From positions 451,001 to 515,000 of the forward strand of contig CAJNDS010001112.1 of assembly GCA_905221605.1 (NCBI GenBank): a stretch of DNA of 64,000 nucleotides. Direction: 5' to 3'. Shown here in pieces: positions 53,101 to 62,159 of the stretch. The notes below the pieces were generated by a model, which ran no database searches, was not told where the DNA came from, and saw only the letters and a program-made list of their open reading frames with translations. Origin of the DNA: Symbiodinium natans. Taxonomy: Eukaryota > Sar > Dinophyceae > Suessiales > Symbiodiniaceae. The translations under genes were made by a program, and so were the position numbers. Numbering within the stretch: position 1 is the first letter of the stretch; the number at the start of each line of letters is the position of its first letter.

Positions 53101-54211
53101 AAAACGGGCGCCCCGTTTTTGCTTAAAGAGGTTGATAAGGGAACCTAAACCCCCCCAAAAAGGGAATAAGGGTACTACTGGGCATCCTAGTTACAACGCA
53201 CGTTGCTGCGCAACCACTTCATGAGCTTCGGCAGGTCGAAGATAAAGGCGGTTCCCACTGTCCTTGGCCAGTCAGCGAAAGGTGCGTTGAAGCAGTGGTT
53301 GCACAGCTTGCTTCCGACCCTTGCGGACACAAAGTAGGGGTTTTAGGTTCAGGGTTTTAGGGTTTTAGGGTTTTAGGGTTTAGGGTTCAAAACCTACCTT
53401 TCCGATTCTCAATTGCTTAGCTCGCATGCTGGATTGCACTGGCCCTTTCCAGGGCACTCGCAGTGGATAACAAGCAACACAGTGTCCGCAGGCAAGCAAA
53501 AAGCTGTGAATGGCAAGCGTCAGCACCAAGAAGAAGTACATCACCGGAAAGCAGCCGTTCGTGGGGGGAAACTCCTCAATCATGCTGATCTGCTTGCTGA
53601 ACTTGATCCAGCCACCCCATCGGGAGGTGCCCTCACTCTGAAGCCACCTTGCAGTAGGCTACTCAGCACCCAACGGTTCTAACGGGATGTGGGTTTTGGG
53701 TTCAGGAAGCAAAGCCCCACGTCCCGTTTCTCGCAAACCCCTCTGTTGCAATACGCTAGTAAACCCACTAGTTCCGCGGACACCCCTGGCCCGAACCTGA
53801 AAAACCTTGGGCCAGCACTCCAAAACCTCAGGCGTCAGACAGCAAGAACACCCCAAATCACCAAATGGAAATTTCCAGACAAGAGGGGTACCCTTTTGGG
53901 CATCCCTAGAAGGGGATTCTATTCTAGTTGGGGAAACTTTCCCTGACCGACACGGACTCGAACGCTCTACGACTCTACATCCCACCTGCAAGCGGCAGCC
54001 TTGGCATCGCCGGACGCATCTCCTAGGTTGCCCAGTAACCTAGGCTTAAAAAGGGTGCCCTTTTTTCCTTAAAGGGGTTTATAGGGGAACCTAGAGCCCC
54101 CAAAAAGGGAATAAGTGAATAAGGGCACTTCTGGGCATCCTAGTCTCGCCATGCTTGGAAGAGACCCTCGTAGTCGGAGTCATCCAAGCTGAATGTGCTG
54201 GCAAAGTTCGC
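50178..54211 (-). CDS. Bestrophin-like membrane channel, 15 exons split by introners
   Basis: Minus-strand exons: 54148-54211, 53986-54022, 53398-53647, about 53195-53336, 52942-53075, 52680-52742, 52446-52583, 52246-52298, 52024-52084, 51790-51890, 51599-51673, 51132-51416, 50967-51027, 50700-50782, 50178-50667. Frame closes at every junction except the 53398/53336 border, which is unresolved. Features in order: hydrophobic FFLVLTLAIHSFLLACG, LVYIMTSGLMRTAFSALTF, FKFLPTFFITYMIGQDVARW, GRVHDTTLVVASSYRKL, LFKWYRYLNAIHYLAYFGL, then RVMMVVVTNVLLALALVG and DCVNVDALLV. The FxPxF..GxxVxRW segment and the late FYxG...NVD segment recall bestrophin/RFP-TM anion channels. Family call from memory of the pattern. 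The 5' end is not identified. Confidence 0.6.
50786..50965. mobile_element. Chimeric introner: half family C joined to family A
   Basis: From CCCAAAGAGCCC (family C arm) through TATGATTTAAGG the sequence is family C. At GTATA it switches to family A (CTCCCCTTTCAACC to AAGGGGGATGTAG). A 4-bp TSD CCTT flanks the whole (50782-50785, 50966-50969). The minus-strand intron is GC-AG|G, with the acceptor AG supplied by the TSD because family C does not end in AG. Joins TDTK|VVMEKI. Confidence 0.8.
51028..51127. mobile_element. Introner, family K
   Basis: Perfect TSD AAGC (51024-51027, 51128-51131). GC-AG|G intron joining LVSW|LGIMWHDD. Confidence 0.9.
51674..51785. mobile_element. Introner, family B2
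   Basis: Ends CTGGGTAGCCC and GGGCTCCCAAG; perfect TSD GAAC (51670-51673, 51786-51789). GT-AG|G intron joining MDDFK|FLPTFF. Confidence 0.92.
51891..52019. mobile_element. Introner, family L, with internal telomeric repeats
   Basis: Ends CTAGGATGGCC and AAGGGCCTAG; perfect TSD TTGC (51887-51890, 52020-52023). CCCTAAA at 51951-51988. GC-AG|G intron joining VRATI|AKNKQ. Confidence 0.92.
52085..52241. mobile_element. Introner, family B, with internal telomeric repeats and 22-bp duplication
   Basis: Perfect TSD GGTC (52081-52084, 52242-52245). The telomeric insert follows GAAAGGGGTTTA, a natural motif of this family. The flanking element sequence (TGCCCTTTTTTGCT then AAAGGGGT) is present on both sides of the insert. 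GA-AG|G intron joining AFSAL|TFACAS. Confidence 0.9.
52299..52445. repeat. Telomeric-repeat intron (probable)
   Basis: Nearly all TTTAGGG variants, including TTTAGGGGG copies. The acceptor AAAG|G at 52299 is formed by the tract edge; the donor is GC at 52445 or GA at 52442, both in frame. No clear TSD. Confidence 0.65.
52584..52679. repeat. Telomeric-repeat intron with 25-bp imperfect duplication
   Basis: Host sequence starting ACCATTCGCCT stands on both sides (52575-52599 and 52671-52695, 21 of 25 identical). Between them are CCCTAAA heptamers. The minus-strand intron is GCGAATGG...CCAG|GCGAATGG, GC-AG, joining DFCK|ANGESK in frame. Divergence of the copies shows this insertion is older than the one at 9953. 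Confidence 0.8.
52743..52937. mobile_element. Introner, family D, holding two telomeric inserts
   Basis: Start CTTAGTTGCTGAG, end CTACTAAG (52930-52937), perfect TSD GTGC (52739-52742, 52938-52941). Heptamer runs lie at 52757-52817 and 52906-52930, the second splitting the TIR itself. GC-AG|G intron joining VAVKM|ALLKGK. Confidence 0.88.
53076..53190. mobile_element. Introner, family B
   Basis: Perfect TSD TTAC (53072-53075, 53191-53194). The minus-strand intron is GTAACTAGG...CCTAG|GTAAG, a textbook GT-AG intron whose GT is the TSD. Joins SNVR|CKKTPAI with codon phase kept. Confidence 0.93.
54023..54143. mobile_element. Introner, family B
   Basis: Perfect TSD TCTC (54019-54022, 54144-54147). 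GA-AG|G intron joining FQAW|RDASGD. Confidence 0.92.
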
Positions 54212-54234
54212 CTGCAGGGCCACAGGAACCCAAA

Positions 54235-54336
54235 GAGCCCAATATTGTTTCAATAAGGAATATTCCTTAAGTCACATAGGGATCCTTCATATGATTTAAG
54301 GTATATGTCCTTCATTAAGCTACATTGGGCTTTGGG
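54235..54336. mobile_element. Palindromic TIR element, family C, at the 5' edge of the bestrophin-like gene
   Basis: CAAAGAGCCCAATATTG and CTACATTGGGCTTTGG arms. The first recognised exon starts 24 bp downstream after CCCTGCAG|G, so the element probably lies in an intron or 5' leader. Confidence 0.78.
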
Positions 54337-54477
54337 AAAGGGTCAGAACTCCCTGGGCTTGACATTGGGCCATGGGGGGGAATATTTGCCTAGCCTGGGG
54401 TTTCCAAACAATGCCCTGAAACGGTACATCTGAAAGGAATAACATTCGGGAGAGCACGAGAGAGAGATCATAGTCTT

Positions 54478-54566
54478 CGTTGCTGAGTTCATAATACCCC
54501 CACAAGAAAGTGTATAGGGGGTTATCGTCTCCCAAAAAGTGTAAGGTGTACTCTCTCAGCCACTGA
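54478..54566. mobile_element. TIR element, family D
   Basis: GTTGCTGAGTTCATAATACC, CCCAAAAAGTGTAAGG and ACTCTCTCAGCCACTGAG. Confidence 0.7.
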
Positions 54567-55180
54567 GTGTATATGTACATGGTCTTTATTTGAAAGCTCT
54601 GCCCCTCAGACCTTACATGTCCAAGCCCAGCAGGCCCAAACGGACGGAAACCCTAAACCCTAAACCCTAAACCCTAAACCCTAAACCCTAGTTCAGACGC
54701 GGAGCCATCTACAAGGGCCTTACGGTTGCAAGTGGTTTGGGAGTTTGGGCTGTTCAACCACATCTTCTTCAGGGCTTCGGCCCCTGGCTTCCGCTCCAGC
54801 CCTAAACCCTAAACCCTAAACCCCTAAACCCCGAAACCCTAAGCCCTAAGCCCTAAACCTGTTTCGGAGCTTTTTTTGAGCCCAGGCGCCGCATCGGCGG
54901 AGGCCGTCAAGGCTGGCGACACCTGGACGTTGCCGAAGTTAGGGGTACCTTATTAGGGTCCTTATTATAAGGGAGTCTTACTATTTGGCGGGTTTAGGGT
55001 TTAGGGTTTATAGGGTTTAGGGTTGAGGGTTGAGGGTTTGGGGTAACCAATTTCGCAAACTCCCCGCCACGACCATCAGGGGCTCTCCCTCAAGGCGGCA
55101 GCTGAAGCCTCCGGTCGGAAACCCGGTCTCGGTAAAGTTGCAGCCATACCTCGTTCGGGTTTAGGGTTTAGGGTTTAGGT
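54567..55180. other. Non-coding stretch with telomeric tracts
   Basis: Tracts at 54650-54688, 54800-54860 and 54988-55040, a truncated family G piece (54943-54987) and short GC-rich pieces. No gene recognised. Confidence 0.5.
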
Positions 55181-55772
55181 TATCTAAGTTCTAGAGATAT
55201 GTGGGGTATGGTTTCTAGTCCAGCTAGAGGGGTCTAGACGTCAGGGCTTTGACGGGGCGACGATGGGGTGACGACTGCGTGACGACGGGGTGACGACGGC
55301 GCGACGACGGGGTGACGACGGCGCGACGACAGGGTGCGATGGCGCGACGACGGGGGGACGACGGCTGTCGCGCCGTCGTCGCGCCGTCGTCGCGTCGTCG
55401 TCGCGCCGTCGTCGCGCCGTCGTCGCGCCGTCGTCCCACTGTCGTCCTGCCGTCGTCCCGCCGTCATAAGGCCTAGTTTGGGCTTAAACTAGGCCTTATG
55501 ACGGGAAATAAGGCCTAGTTTGGGCTTAAACTAGGCCTTATGACGGCGCGACGACGACGAGACGACGGCGCGACGACGGCGCGAAAGCCGTCGTCCCCCC
55601 GTCGTCCCACCGTCGTCCTGCCGTCGTCCCCCTGTCATCCTGCCGTCGTCTTGCCGTCGTCCCTCCGTCGTCCCACCATCGTCCCTCCGTCGTCCCACCG
55701 TCGTCCCTCCGTCGTTTTGCTGTCGTCCTACTTTTGATGTGTGGACTAACACATATCTTTAGAACTTAGATA
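55181..55772. mobile_element. 592-bp TIR element filled with GACGACGG minisatellite and two palindromes
   Basis: Terminal inverted repeats of 23 bp (55181-55203 and 55750-55772, one mismatch) start TATCTAAGTTCT. TSD AGGT lies on both sides in TTTAGGG DNA. Inside, GACGACGGCGC repeats run one way (55250-55360) and CCGTCGTC repeats the other (55360-55465), then two copies of a perfect palindrome (AAGGCCTAGTTTGGG and its complement, about 55468-55497 and 55508-55537), then the repeat inverts again. The whole can fold on itself. Long D/R/T/S-rich frames are repeat artefacts. Non-autonomous foldback-type element. Confidence 0.85.
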
Positions 55773-55854
55773 AGGTTTAGGGTTTTGGGTTTTGGGTTCA
55801 GGGTTGAGGGTTTAGGGTTTAACGGTTAAGGGTTAAGGGTTTAGGGTTTAGGGT

Positions 55855-55945
55855 GACCCAAGAGTACCCTAGGAATAAAAAGGGGTGCCCTTTTGGCTTT
55901 AAGGGGGCTTACAAGGGAACCTAGAGGGCCTATTTCGGGTCTTAG
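55855..55945. mobile_element. TIR element, family J
   Basis: CCCTAGGAATAAAAAGG, GGTGCCCTTTTGGC and GGGCCTATTTCGGGTC. Confidence 0.65.
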
Positions 55946-55964
55946 TCGTGCTCTGCGGCTCTAA

Positions 55965-56055
55965 ATTAGGGTCTGTTTTTGGGCTACTATTGTAAGGCAG
56001 CCCCCTATCATTTAGGGTACCCAAAAAGGGGCCATAATTTTGAGAACTGACCATG
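55965..56055. mobile_element. TIR element, family I
   Basis: GGGCTACTATTGTAAGGC, ATTTAGGGTACCC and GGCCATAATTTTGAGA, as at 21571-21682. Confidence 0.6.
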
Positions 56056-56343
56056 TGGCTTTTTTCTTATAAAATGCTCACTGACCTTCTACAGCAGTAT
56101 GTGCTCGATTTCTGACCAACCAAGCTGATTTTGAGCTTCTGCTTTGAAACTTTGAGATTGCACCAGCAGAAGATTCAATTCACAATGATTGTGTCCGGCC
56201 CAAGCGCTTTCTCGGCGCAAACTGGATTGGGACAAAGTTGGAAGTAGGGACGCCGTCAATACCTTCGAGCTGGCACGGAATCAGGGGCAAAGCAAAACGA
56301 CGCTTCAGCTTGATCAAAGCAGCTGCAAAGGAGCTGGTGCACT

Positions 56344-59127
56344 CTAGGAACCCAGTGCGGGATAATCGTGCTGGAAAAGAATGTCCCGCTTTGAAGCAAA
56401 GCCTTCCCAGATCTCTCTTTCCTTCGAGGCCGTCGTCAGGTACCTTAGTTGCTAAGTTCATAAGCCCCACAAAAGTGTACACTTTCAGTTCTACAGAGGA
56501 GTGCAGTATCCCAAAAAGTGCAAACTACGAACGTCTTAAGAACGCCCCCCAAAAAAATCATCCTTCTTCAGGGTGATGTAGGGATTATTGCTTTTCATTC
56601 TTTTGGGGTTCTTAAGCAAATGGTAGTAAAGTGTACCCTAAACCCTAAACCCTAAACCCTAAACCCTAAACCCTAAACCCTAAACCCTAAACCCTAAACC
56701 CTAAACCCTAAACCCTAAACCCTAAACCCTAAACCCCATTCTGCTACTAAGGTACCGCACAGACAAGGGTATGTCATTGTTGGCGATCTGCTGCTCCAGG
56801 ATGCCCTGAGTGTAGTGAGTGTAGTCGTGTAAGACTTGACCCACGCAGCGCCTTGGGCGGTTTAGGGTTTAGGGTTCAGGGTTCAGGGTTTAGGGTTTAA
56901 AGCCCAGTAACCACCTCAAAAAAAAGGGCACCCACTTTTTTTGGGTTGGTTACTTTATAAGGGAACCTTGAACCCCAAAAAACCTTTCCTTTGTTGGTCG
57001 GTTACTTTTCAGGGAACCTTGAACCCCCCCCCCCCCCCCAAACCCTAAACCCTAAACCCTAAACCCTAAACCCTAAACCCTAAACCCTAAAAACCCCCTA
57101 CACCCCCCTCCAAAAAAAAACAGGGTACCACTGGGCTGCCAAGGCGCATGGAATGATCCCGGCAGGCGGGTGGCTCCCAGGTGAAGTTCCTGCAGTTCCA
57201 TTCCTTAGTTGCTGAGTTCATAAACCCTAAACCCTAAACCCTAAAAACCCTAAACCCTAAACCCTAAACCCTAAACCCTACACTTTCAGCTATAGGGGAT
57301 TCGAGTATCGAGTAAAGTGCACTGACTGATCGAAGATTCGGGAAGATTCGGGAAAAAGAGCCACTGAAGCTTTGGAGACTGCAGAAACTGGAAGAAATCC
57401 GCCTCTGGGAACCTCTCAACCTAGGTTGCCCAGTAACCTAGGATGAAAAATGGTTCCCTTTTTGCTTAAAGGGGTTTATAAGGGAACCAAAACCTACCAA
57501 AAAGGGAATCAGGGTACTACTGGGCATCCCAGCAACTGTATGCTTAAGTGTGTAGATGCCGCTATAGGGCAATATGCTGTGAGAGCTCGGCACCACTGCG
57601 CGGCCGTTGTGCACCCACTCCTTGGTCTGCATTCCCCATGGCAGGGGTAGCAAGCCTAGAACGTTAGGGTTTAGGGTTTAGGGTTTAGGGTTTAGGGTTT
57701 AGGGTTTAGGGTTTAGGGCAACACAAGAACAGAGACACCAAAAATCAGTGGCAGGAGTGACACAAGCCATGCATGCTTGACAAATTGGAAGCCTCCTACC
57801 CCAAGGGTCCATGTACCTAAGTATGGAATTCTTGGGCCCTAAAGTACCTCCGATCTAGGGACTTTTCGAGCCCAAGTATATGGGGGTTTCCGAAATTAGG
57901 TGTACCTTGTTGGGGTCCGTATTATAAGGGGATCCTACTATTTGGGGGATCTTTCTTGCGGGCCCCCTATTTTCGATTTTCGTAAACCCCTATATAAGAA
58001 AGAGGTACATGGACCTCATAGGGCTACAAAGGGTTTAGGGTTTGCCGGTCCTCAACTGCAAGCAAGCATCCTCTATCTGTGCCTGCTTCCCGCCCGGCCA
58101 TACCTGGGGTTTCAGAAATTCGTGGTACTCTATTGGGGTCCGTCGGTCCGCATTATAAGGTAATCCTACTATTGGGGGGGGGGGGGGGGGGGGGGGCTAT
58201 TTTAGGGGTCCCTAAACCCTAAACCCTAAACCCTACTTTCGTCAACCCCACCTCAAAGTTGGCGTCAGCCTCCCCGAAGCTGATCGCACGGAAGTCATGC
58301 ACCGTGCCAAGTTCCGGAGCCACCCGAACCTCGGAAAAGGGTTTAGGGTTTAGGGTTTGGGGTTTAGGGTTTAGGTTTAGGGTTGTAGGGTTTCAGCTCC
58401 TGTTTGGGTCCTGGTGCTACCCCCTACCCCCCCCCTCCCCGCAACGTTTCACAGGGCAAATCAACTTTTGGCATCCTTTGAGCTGACGAGCGCGTTTAAA
58501 CCTTTCAACTATGCTCTAGCGGGGTCGGCGGCTTGAGCCGGAGGCTCTTAATTTTAGGGTTTTAGGGTTCTAGGGTGTTAGGGTTTTAGGGTTCTGGGGG
58601 GGTTCACAAAGGCCCCCCAAAGAGTGCACACTCTCAGTTCAATTAGGGGATTCTATCATCCCAAAAAGTGTAAGGTGTACTCCTTCAGCTACGAAGGAGC
58701 AACATCGTACATCAAGACCTCTTCCAGAAGAATGGCAGCAACCTCCGTCACCAGCTCATGTGAAACCCAGTTGCGCTTCATGATCTTCAGCGTCTGTTCC
58801 TGTCCTGAGTGGTGCGTTAAGAGCCGCCTGATTTTTTTGTGAATAGATTCCCTTACAAGGGACAGGAGGGAAATTTTATAAAACTCTCCTTTAAACCCAA
58901 AGAGCCCAATATTGCTTGATTAAGGAATATACCGAAAAACATATTAAGGATCCCTATGTGATTTAAGGAATATTCCTTAATTAAGCCATATTGGGCTCTT
59001 TGGGAAGCACTACCCAGTGTCTGGGTCTGTGTGGGATCCTTAGCCCTTCGCAAGTGGCATCGGAGCTTACCGGCAGGAGGAAGAACAGGGCAACGAGCAG
59101 GGGCATGGACGCCGCTGCCTCTGGCAT
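56344..59127 (-). CDS. Glycine-betaine-type substrate-binding protein (OpuAC-like), exons split by introners
   Basis: Minus-strand exons: 59127 (ATG; also ATG at 59106) to about 59010, 58701-58827, 58252-58329, about 58036-58103, 57739-57792, 57537-57655, 57340-57420, 57148-57203, 56756-56851, 56344-56443 (TAG). The N-terminus MPLLVALFFLLPVSSDATC is a signal-peptide-like stretch. Then LKIMKRNWVSHELVTEVAAI with LLEEVLMYDV, and ISFGEADANFEVWPGGK, match the layout of periplasmic quaternary-amine binding domains (ligand-binding WxS and later WP segments). The C-terminal half (LLPLPWGMQTKEWV, ERFPEADFFQFLQSPKLQW, QQIANNDIPLSVRY) continues the lobe pattern. From 57792 down every junction keeps phase; three upstream borders are tentative. 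It probably acts outside the cell or in a vesicle lumen. Confidence 0.58.
56444..56751. mobile_element. Introner, family D, with nested family H element and telomeric tract
   Basis: Outer ends CTTAGTTGCTAAG and GCTACTAAG; perfect TSD GTAC (56440-56443, 56752-56755). A family H element (about 56530-56624) sits inside with flanks CAAA/TAAA (one mismatch), and a CCCTAAA tract (56635-56737) sits at the family motif GTGTAC|CATTC. The GT-AG|G intron still joins SVR|YLTTAS in frame. Confidence 0.9.
56852..57143. mobile_element. Introner, family B2, expanded by repeats
   Basis: Perfect TSD GCGC (56848-56851, 57144-57147). Contains a tandem half-copy (GGGAACCTTGAACCCC twice), poly-C and CCCTAAA tracts. 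GC-AG|G intron joining DHSM|RCVGQVL. Confidence 0.88.
57204..57335. mobile_element. Introner, family D, with telomeric insert
   Basis: Perfect TSD ATTC (57200-57203, 57336-57339). After GAGTTCATAA the element continues as CCCTAAA (57222-57283) instead of GCCCC. GA-AG|G intron joining FPNLP|EWNCRN. Confidence 0.9.
57421..57532. mobile_element. Introner, family B
   Basis: Perfect TSD CAAC (57417-57420, 57533-57536). GT-AG|G intron joining LKHT|VERFPEAD. Confidence 0.93.
57656..57738. repeat. Telomeric-repeat intron
   Basis: TTTAGGG x7-8 (57665-57718). Minus-strand donor GTGTCT, acceptor TTCTAG|G. Phase is kept (LPLIFG|LLPLPWG). An imperfect 12-bp direct repeat (GTTCT....TTG) flanks the tract. 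Confidence 0.65.
57895..58250. mobile_element. Two family G elements inside introns
   Basis: 57895-58010 and 58112-58250, each with GTACCTTGTTGGGGTCC or GGTACTCTATTGGGGTCC, CCTACTATT and a TTCGT(A/C)AACCCC end. The second contains a poly-G run (58177-58195) and CCCTAAA repeats. Confidence 0.65.
58617..58696. mobile_element. TIR element, family D, in an intron
   Basis: AAGAGTGCACACTCTCAG, CCCAAAAAGTGTAAGG and TCCTTCAGCTACGAAG, abutting the exon that ends at 58701. Confidence 0.7.
58895..59008. mobile_element. Palindromic TIR element, family C, in the first intron
   Basis: CCCAAAGAGCCCAATATTGC and GCCATATTGGGCTCTTTGGG arms, centre AGGATCCC. It ends no AG itself; splice borders must lie outside it. 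Confidence 0.8.
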
Positions 59128-60300
59128 GCGATGGCCTTTGCGAACCCCCTCGGAGCCAAAACTGGGAATTCATGTGATTTAGGGTTTAGGGTTTAGGGTT
59201 TAGGGTTTAGGGTTTAGGGTTTAGGGTTTAGGGTTCAGAATCCAAGACGAAGCGAATCGCCTGTGCTTCCCATCTGAAGCTAGCAAGACGCTCCCTGGTT
59301 GGCAGGCTTTTCATACTGGTGGTGGTGAGCAGGGAATATGGGGGAATGAGTTGCCCCTACATAATCCCTTAAAGGGTACATCGAGGGGCCCTAACTCCCT
59401 CATGAGGTACCCTATATAATCATTCCCTACTAAGAACCAGGGCTATATTATAATCCCTTAAAGGCCTTACAGGGTATACATAGGGCTCTAAGTCCCTCAT
59501 TCCCTGCTAACCAACAGCAAGCTTTTTTTCGGCCGACATCTGCTTGCGCCAAACGGGGCGTGTAGCCGTCAGGGCAGCCGCGGCAACTCCGGCGGCCGTG
59601 CAGAATTTCGTGTACCTAAGGTTTAGGGTTTAGGGTTTAGTGTTTAGGGGTAGGGGTTAAGGGTTTAGGGCTAAATCTTGGGTTTGGGAATTCACGTCTT
59701 TTTTGGCTTGTGAACGCCTTTAAGTTAATCATCTGTTTCTTCATGCTCTTCTTCTCGTCGGGCTTAATGTGACGAACATTCGTCGGCTTCTCCCTCCCTC
59801 ATCATCGGCTCCTGAACCCTAAACCCTAAATCCTGTGTTGTCCGTTACAGCCGGCAGTTCTCGGCGCATGTCGGGGGGCGTTGAGCCTTCTCTCTCGTCC
59901 TCTCGCTTCCTCTCTCTCTCTCTCTCTCCCACTCTCACTCTCATTCTCACTGTCACTCTCACTCTCACTCTGACTCTCACCCTCAGTCTCTCTCTCTCTC
60001 TCTCTCTCTCGGCATTCTCTTCCTCCTGCATGGTGTTTCGACCTTCTTTCGTTCTTTCTATCCTTCTGTCCCTAAACCCTAAACCCTAAACCCTAAACCC
60101 TAAACCCTAAACCCTAAACCCTAAAGTCTTGGCCGCGAGCGCGACCTAGTCGCGAAGCGGCCTCGCGACGATCAGGAGCCGTCAAGACACACCACTGCAG
60201 AGGGTGAAGCCTCTGCAGCCTCTCCTCCTCGGCAAGGCCCCCCTGATGGGACTAATAAAGGTCAGACCTGTAAACTTCAACCCCATACCCGGCATGAAAT
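59128..60300. other. Upstream region of the binding-protein gene and repeats
   Basis: TTTAGGG tract 59178-59233, a palindromic element at 59328-59513 (arms around AGCAGGGAATATGGGGGAAT and ATTCCCTGCT), degenerate heptamers 59620-59670, a CT-rich simple repeat 59905-60010, and a CCCTAAA tract 60070-60124. No gene recognised. Confidence 0.6.
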
Positions 60301-62000
60301 CCCAAATCCTAAATTCGAGCCTACAAGCTTCCCGGAGCTTCCCAGGGCTTTTTTGAAGCCCCCAGAGCCTCTTCGAGAGCTTTTCAAGCTGCTTCGGAGC
60401 CTTTTAGGGGCTCCCAAGGGTCACCCGGACCCCCGCGACCTTTTCACAGCCTAATTTTGGTCAAGGGGGGGTCGTATTTTTCCATTTTCAAAGCAATTTA
60501 GTATTCGGAAACCCCCCTTGCTCAAAACTCCGACCCCCCCTTGAGAGGGAAAGTTTGCTTCCAAAAACACCCCACGTGAGGGGGACCCCAGGATCGGCCC
60601 GGGTCCCAGTTAAAAATGCGATTTTTTAGTACTGAAATCGACGGTTCTGGGTGGGCTCTGGTTTTCTGGATTTTTGGACCAAACCGAGCCTTCACCGGTT
60701 TGGATCCTAAATCCTAGTTCGAGCCTACAAGCCTCCCGGAAGCCTCCCACTGCTTTTTGAAGGTCCCCAGAGCTCCTTCGAGAGCTTTTCAAGCTGCTTG
60801 GGAGCCTTTTAGGGACTTCAAAGGGCCGCCGGACCCCCGCGACCTTTTCACAGCCTAATTTTGGTCAAGGGTGGGTCGTATTTTTCCATTTTCGAAGCAA
60901 TTTAATATTCGGAGACCCCCCTTGCTCAAAACTCCGACCCCCCCTTGAGAGGGAAAATTTGCTTCCAAAAACACCGCAAATGAGGGGGACCCCAGGATCG
61001 GCCCGGGTCCCAGTTAAAAATGCGATTTTTTAGTACTGAAATCGACGGTTCTGGGTGGGCTCTGGTTTTCTGGATTTTTGGACCAAACCGAGCCTTCACC
61101 GGTTTGGATCCTAAATCCTAATTCGAGGAAGCCTCCCACTGCTTTTTGAAGGTCCCCAGAGCTCCTTCGAAAGCTTTTCAAGCTGCTTGGGAGCCTTTTA
61201 GGGACTTCCAAAGGGTCACCGGACACCCGCGACCTTTTCACGGCCTAATTTTGGTCAAGGGGGGGTCGTATTTTTCCATTTTCGAAGCAATTTAGTATTC
61301 GGAGACCCCCCTTGCTCAAAACTCCGACCCCCCCTTGAGAGGGAAAGTTTGCTTCCAAAACCACCCCAAATGAGGGGGGTCCCCCAGGATCGGCCCGGGC
61401 CAGTTAAAAATGCGATTTTTTAGTACTGAAATCGACGGTTAATATTCGGAGGCCCCCCTTGCTCAAAACTCCGACCCCCCCCTTGAGAGGGAAAGTTTGC
61501 CTCCAAAAACATCCCAAATGAGGGGGACCCCAGGATCGGCCCGGGCCCCAGTTAAAAAATGCGATTTTTTGGTATTGAAATCGACGGTTCTGGGCGGGCT
61601 CTCGTTTTCTGGATTTTTGGCCAAGACCGAGCCTTCACTAGGATTTCAAGTTTTTCAGGCTTCTTCAAGGTTTTTCCGAATTTTTCAATGCTTTTGAAGG
61701 TTTTTCAATGTTTTTCAGGATGTTTCAGGGTTTTTAACCCTCAATTCTGATCAAGGGCCGCCCCGGCGACCTTTTCACGGCCTAATTTTTGGTCAAGGGG
61801 GGGGTCGTATTTTTCCATTTTCAAAGCAATTTAGTATTCGGAGACCCCCCCTTGCTCAAAACTCCGACCCCCCCTTGAGAGGGGAAGTTTGCCTCCAAAA
61901 CCACCCCAAATGAGGGGGACCCCAGGATCGGCACGGTCCCAGTTAAAAATGCGATTTTTTAGTACTGAAATTGACGGTTCTGGGTGGGCTCTCGTTTCCT
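60300..62000. repeat. About 400-bp tandem repeat, five partial copies
   Basis: TAAAAATGCGATTTTTTAGT (or one-base variants) recurs at about 60612, 61016, 61406, 61554 and 61945, and GACCTTTTCACAGCCTAAT at about 60437, 60841, 61231 and 61768. Copies differ in length by deletions. Short minus-strand frames in it are shared only because the DNA is repeated; not judged coding. Confidence 0.9.
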
Positions 62001-62159
62001 GCAATTTTTTAGTACGGGCGAGCCTTTTCGGGTTTCTCCCGGACCAGTCCTGAGCATTTTCTCAGACTGTTCGGGCTTCTCCCGGACCATTTCTGAGCTT
62101 TTCCGACATTGCTACTTTTAGGGTTTTCTCCCTAGAGCCAAAATTCTGACACTTCTCCT

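Noticed and set aside
55224-55752. DDG/TTAR-rich ORFs resembling a disordered protein
   Set aside because: Frames of the GACGACGG minisatellite within a TIR element; present on both strands.
60610-61241. Recurring 60-75-residue ORFs on the minus strand
   Set aside because: They recur only because the 400-bp unit is tandemly repeated; lengths and frames are not kept between copies.
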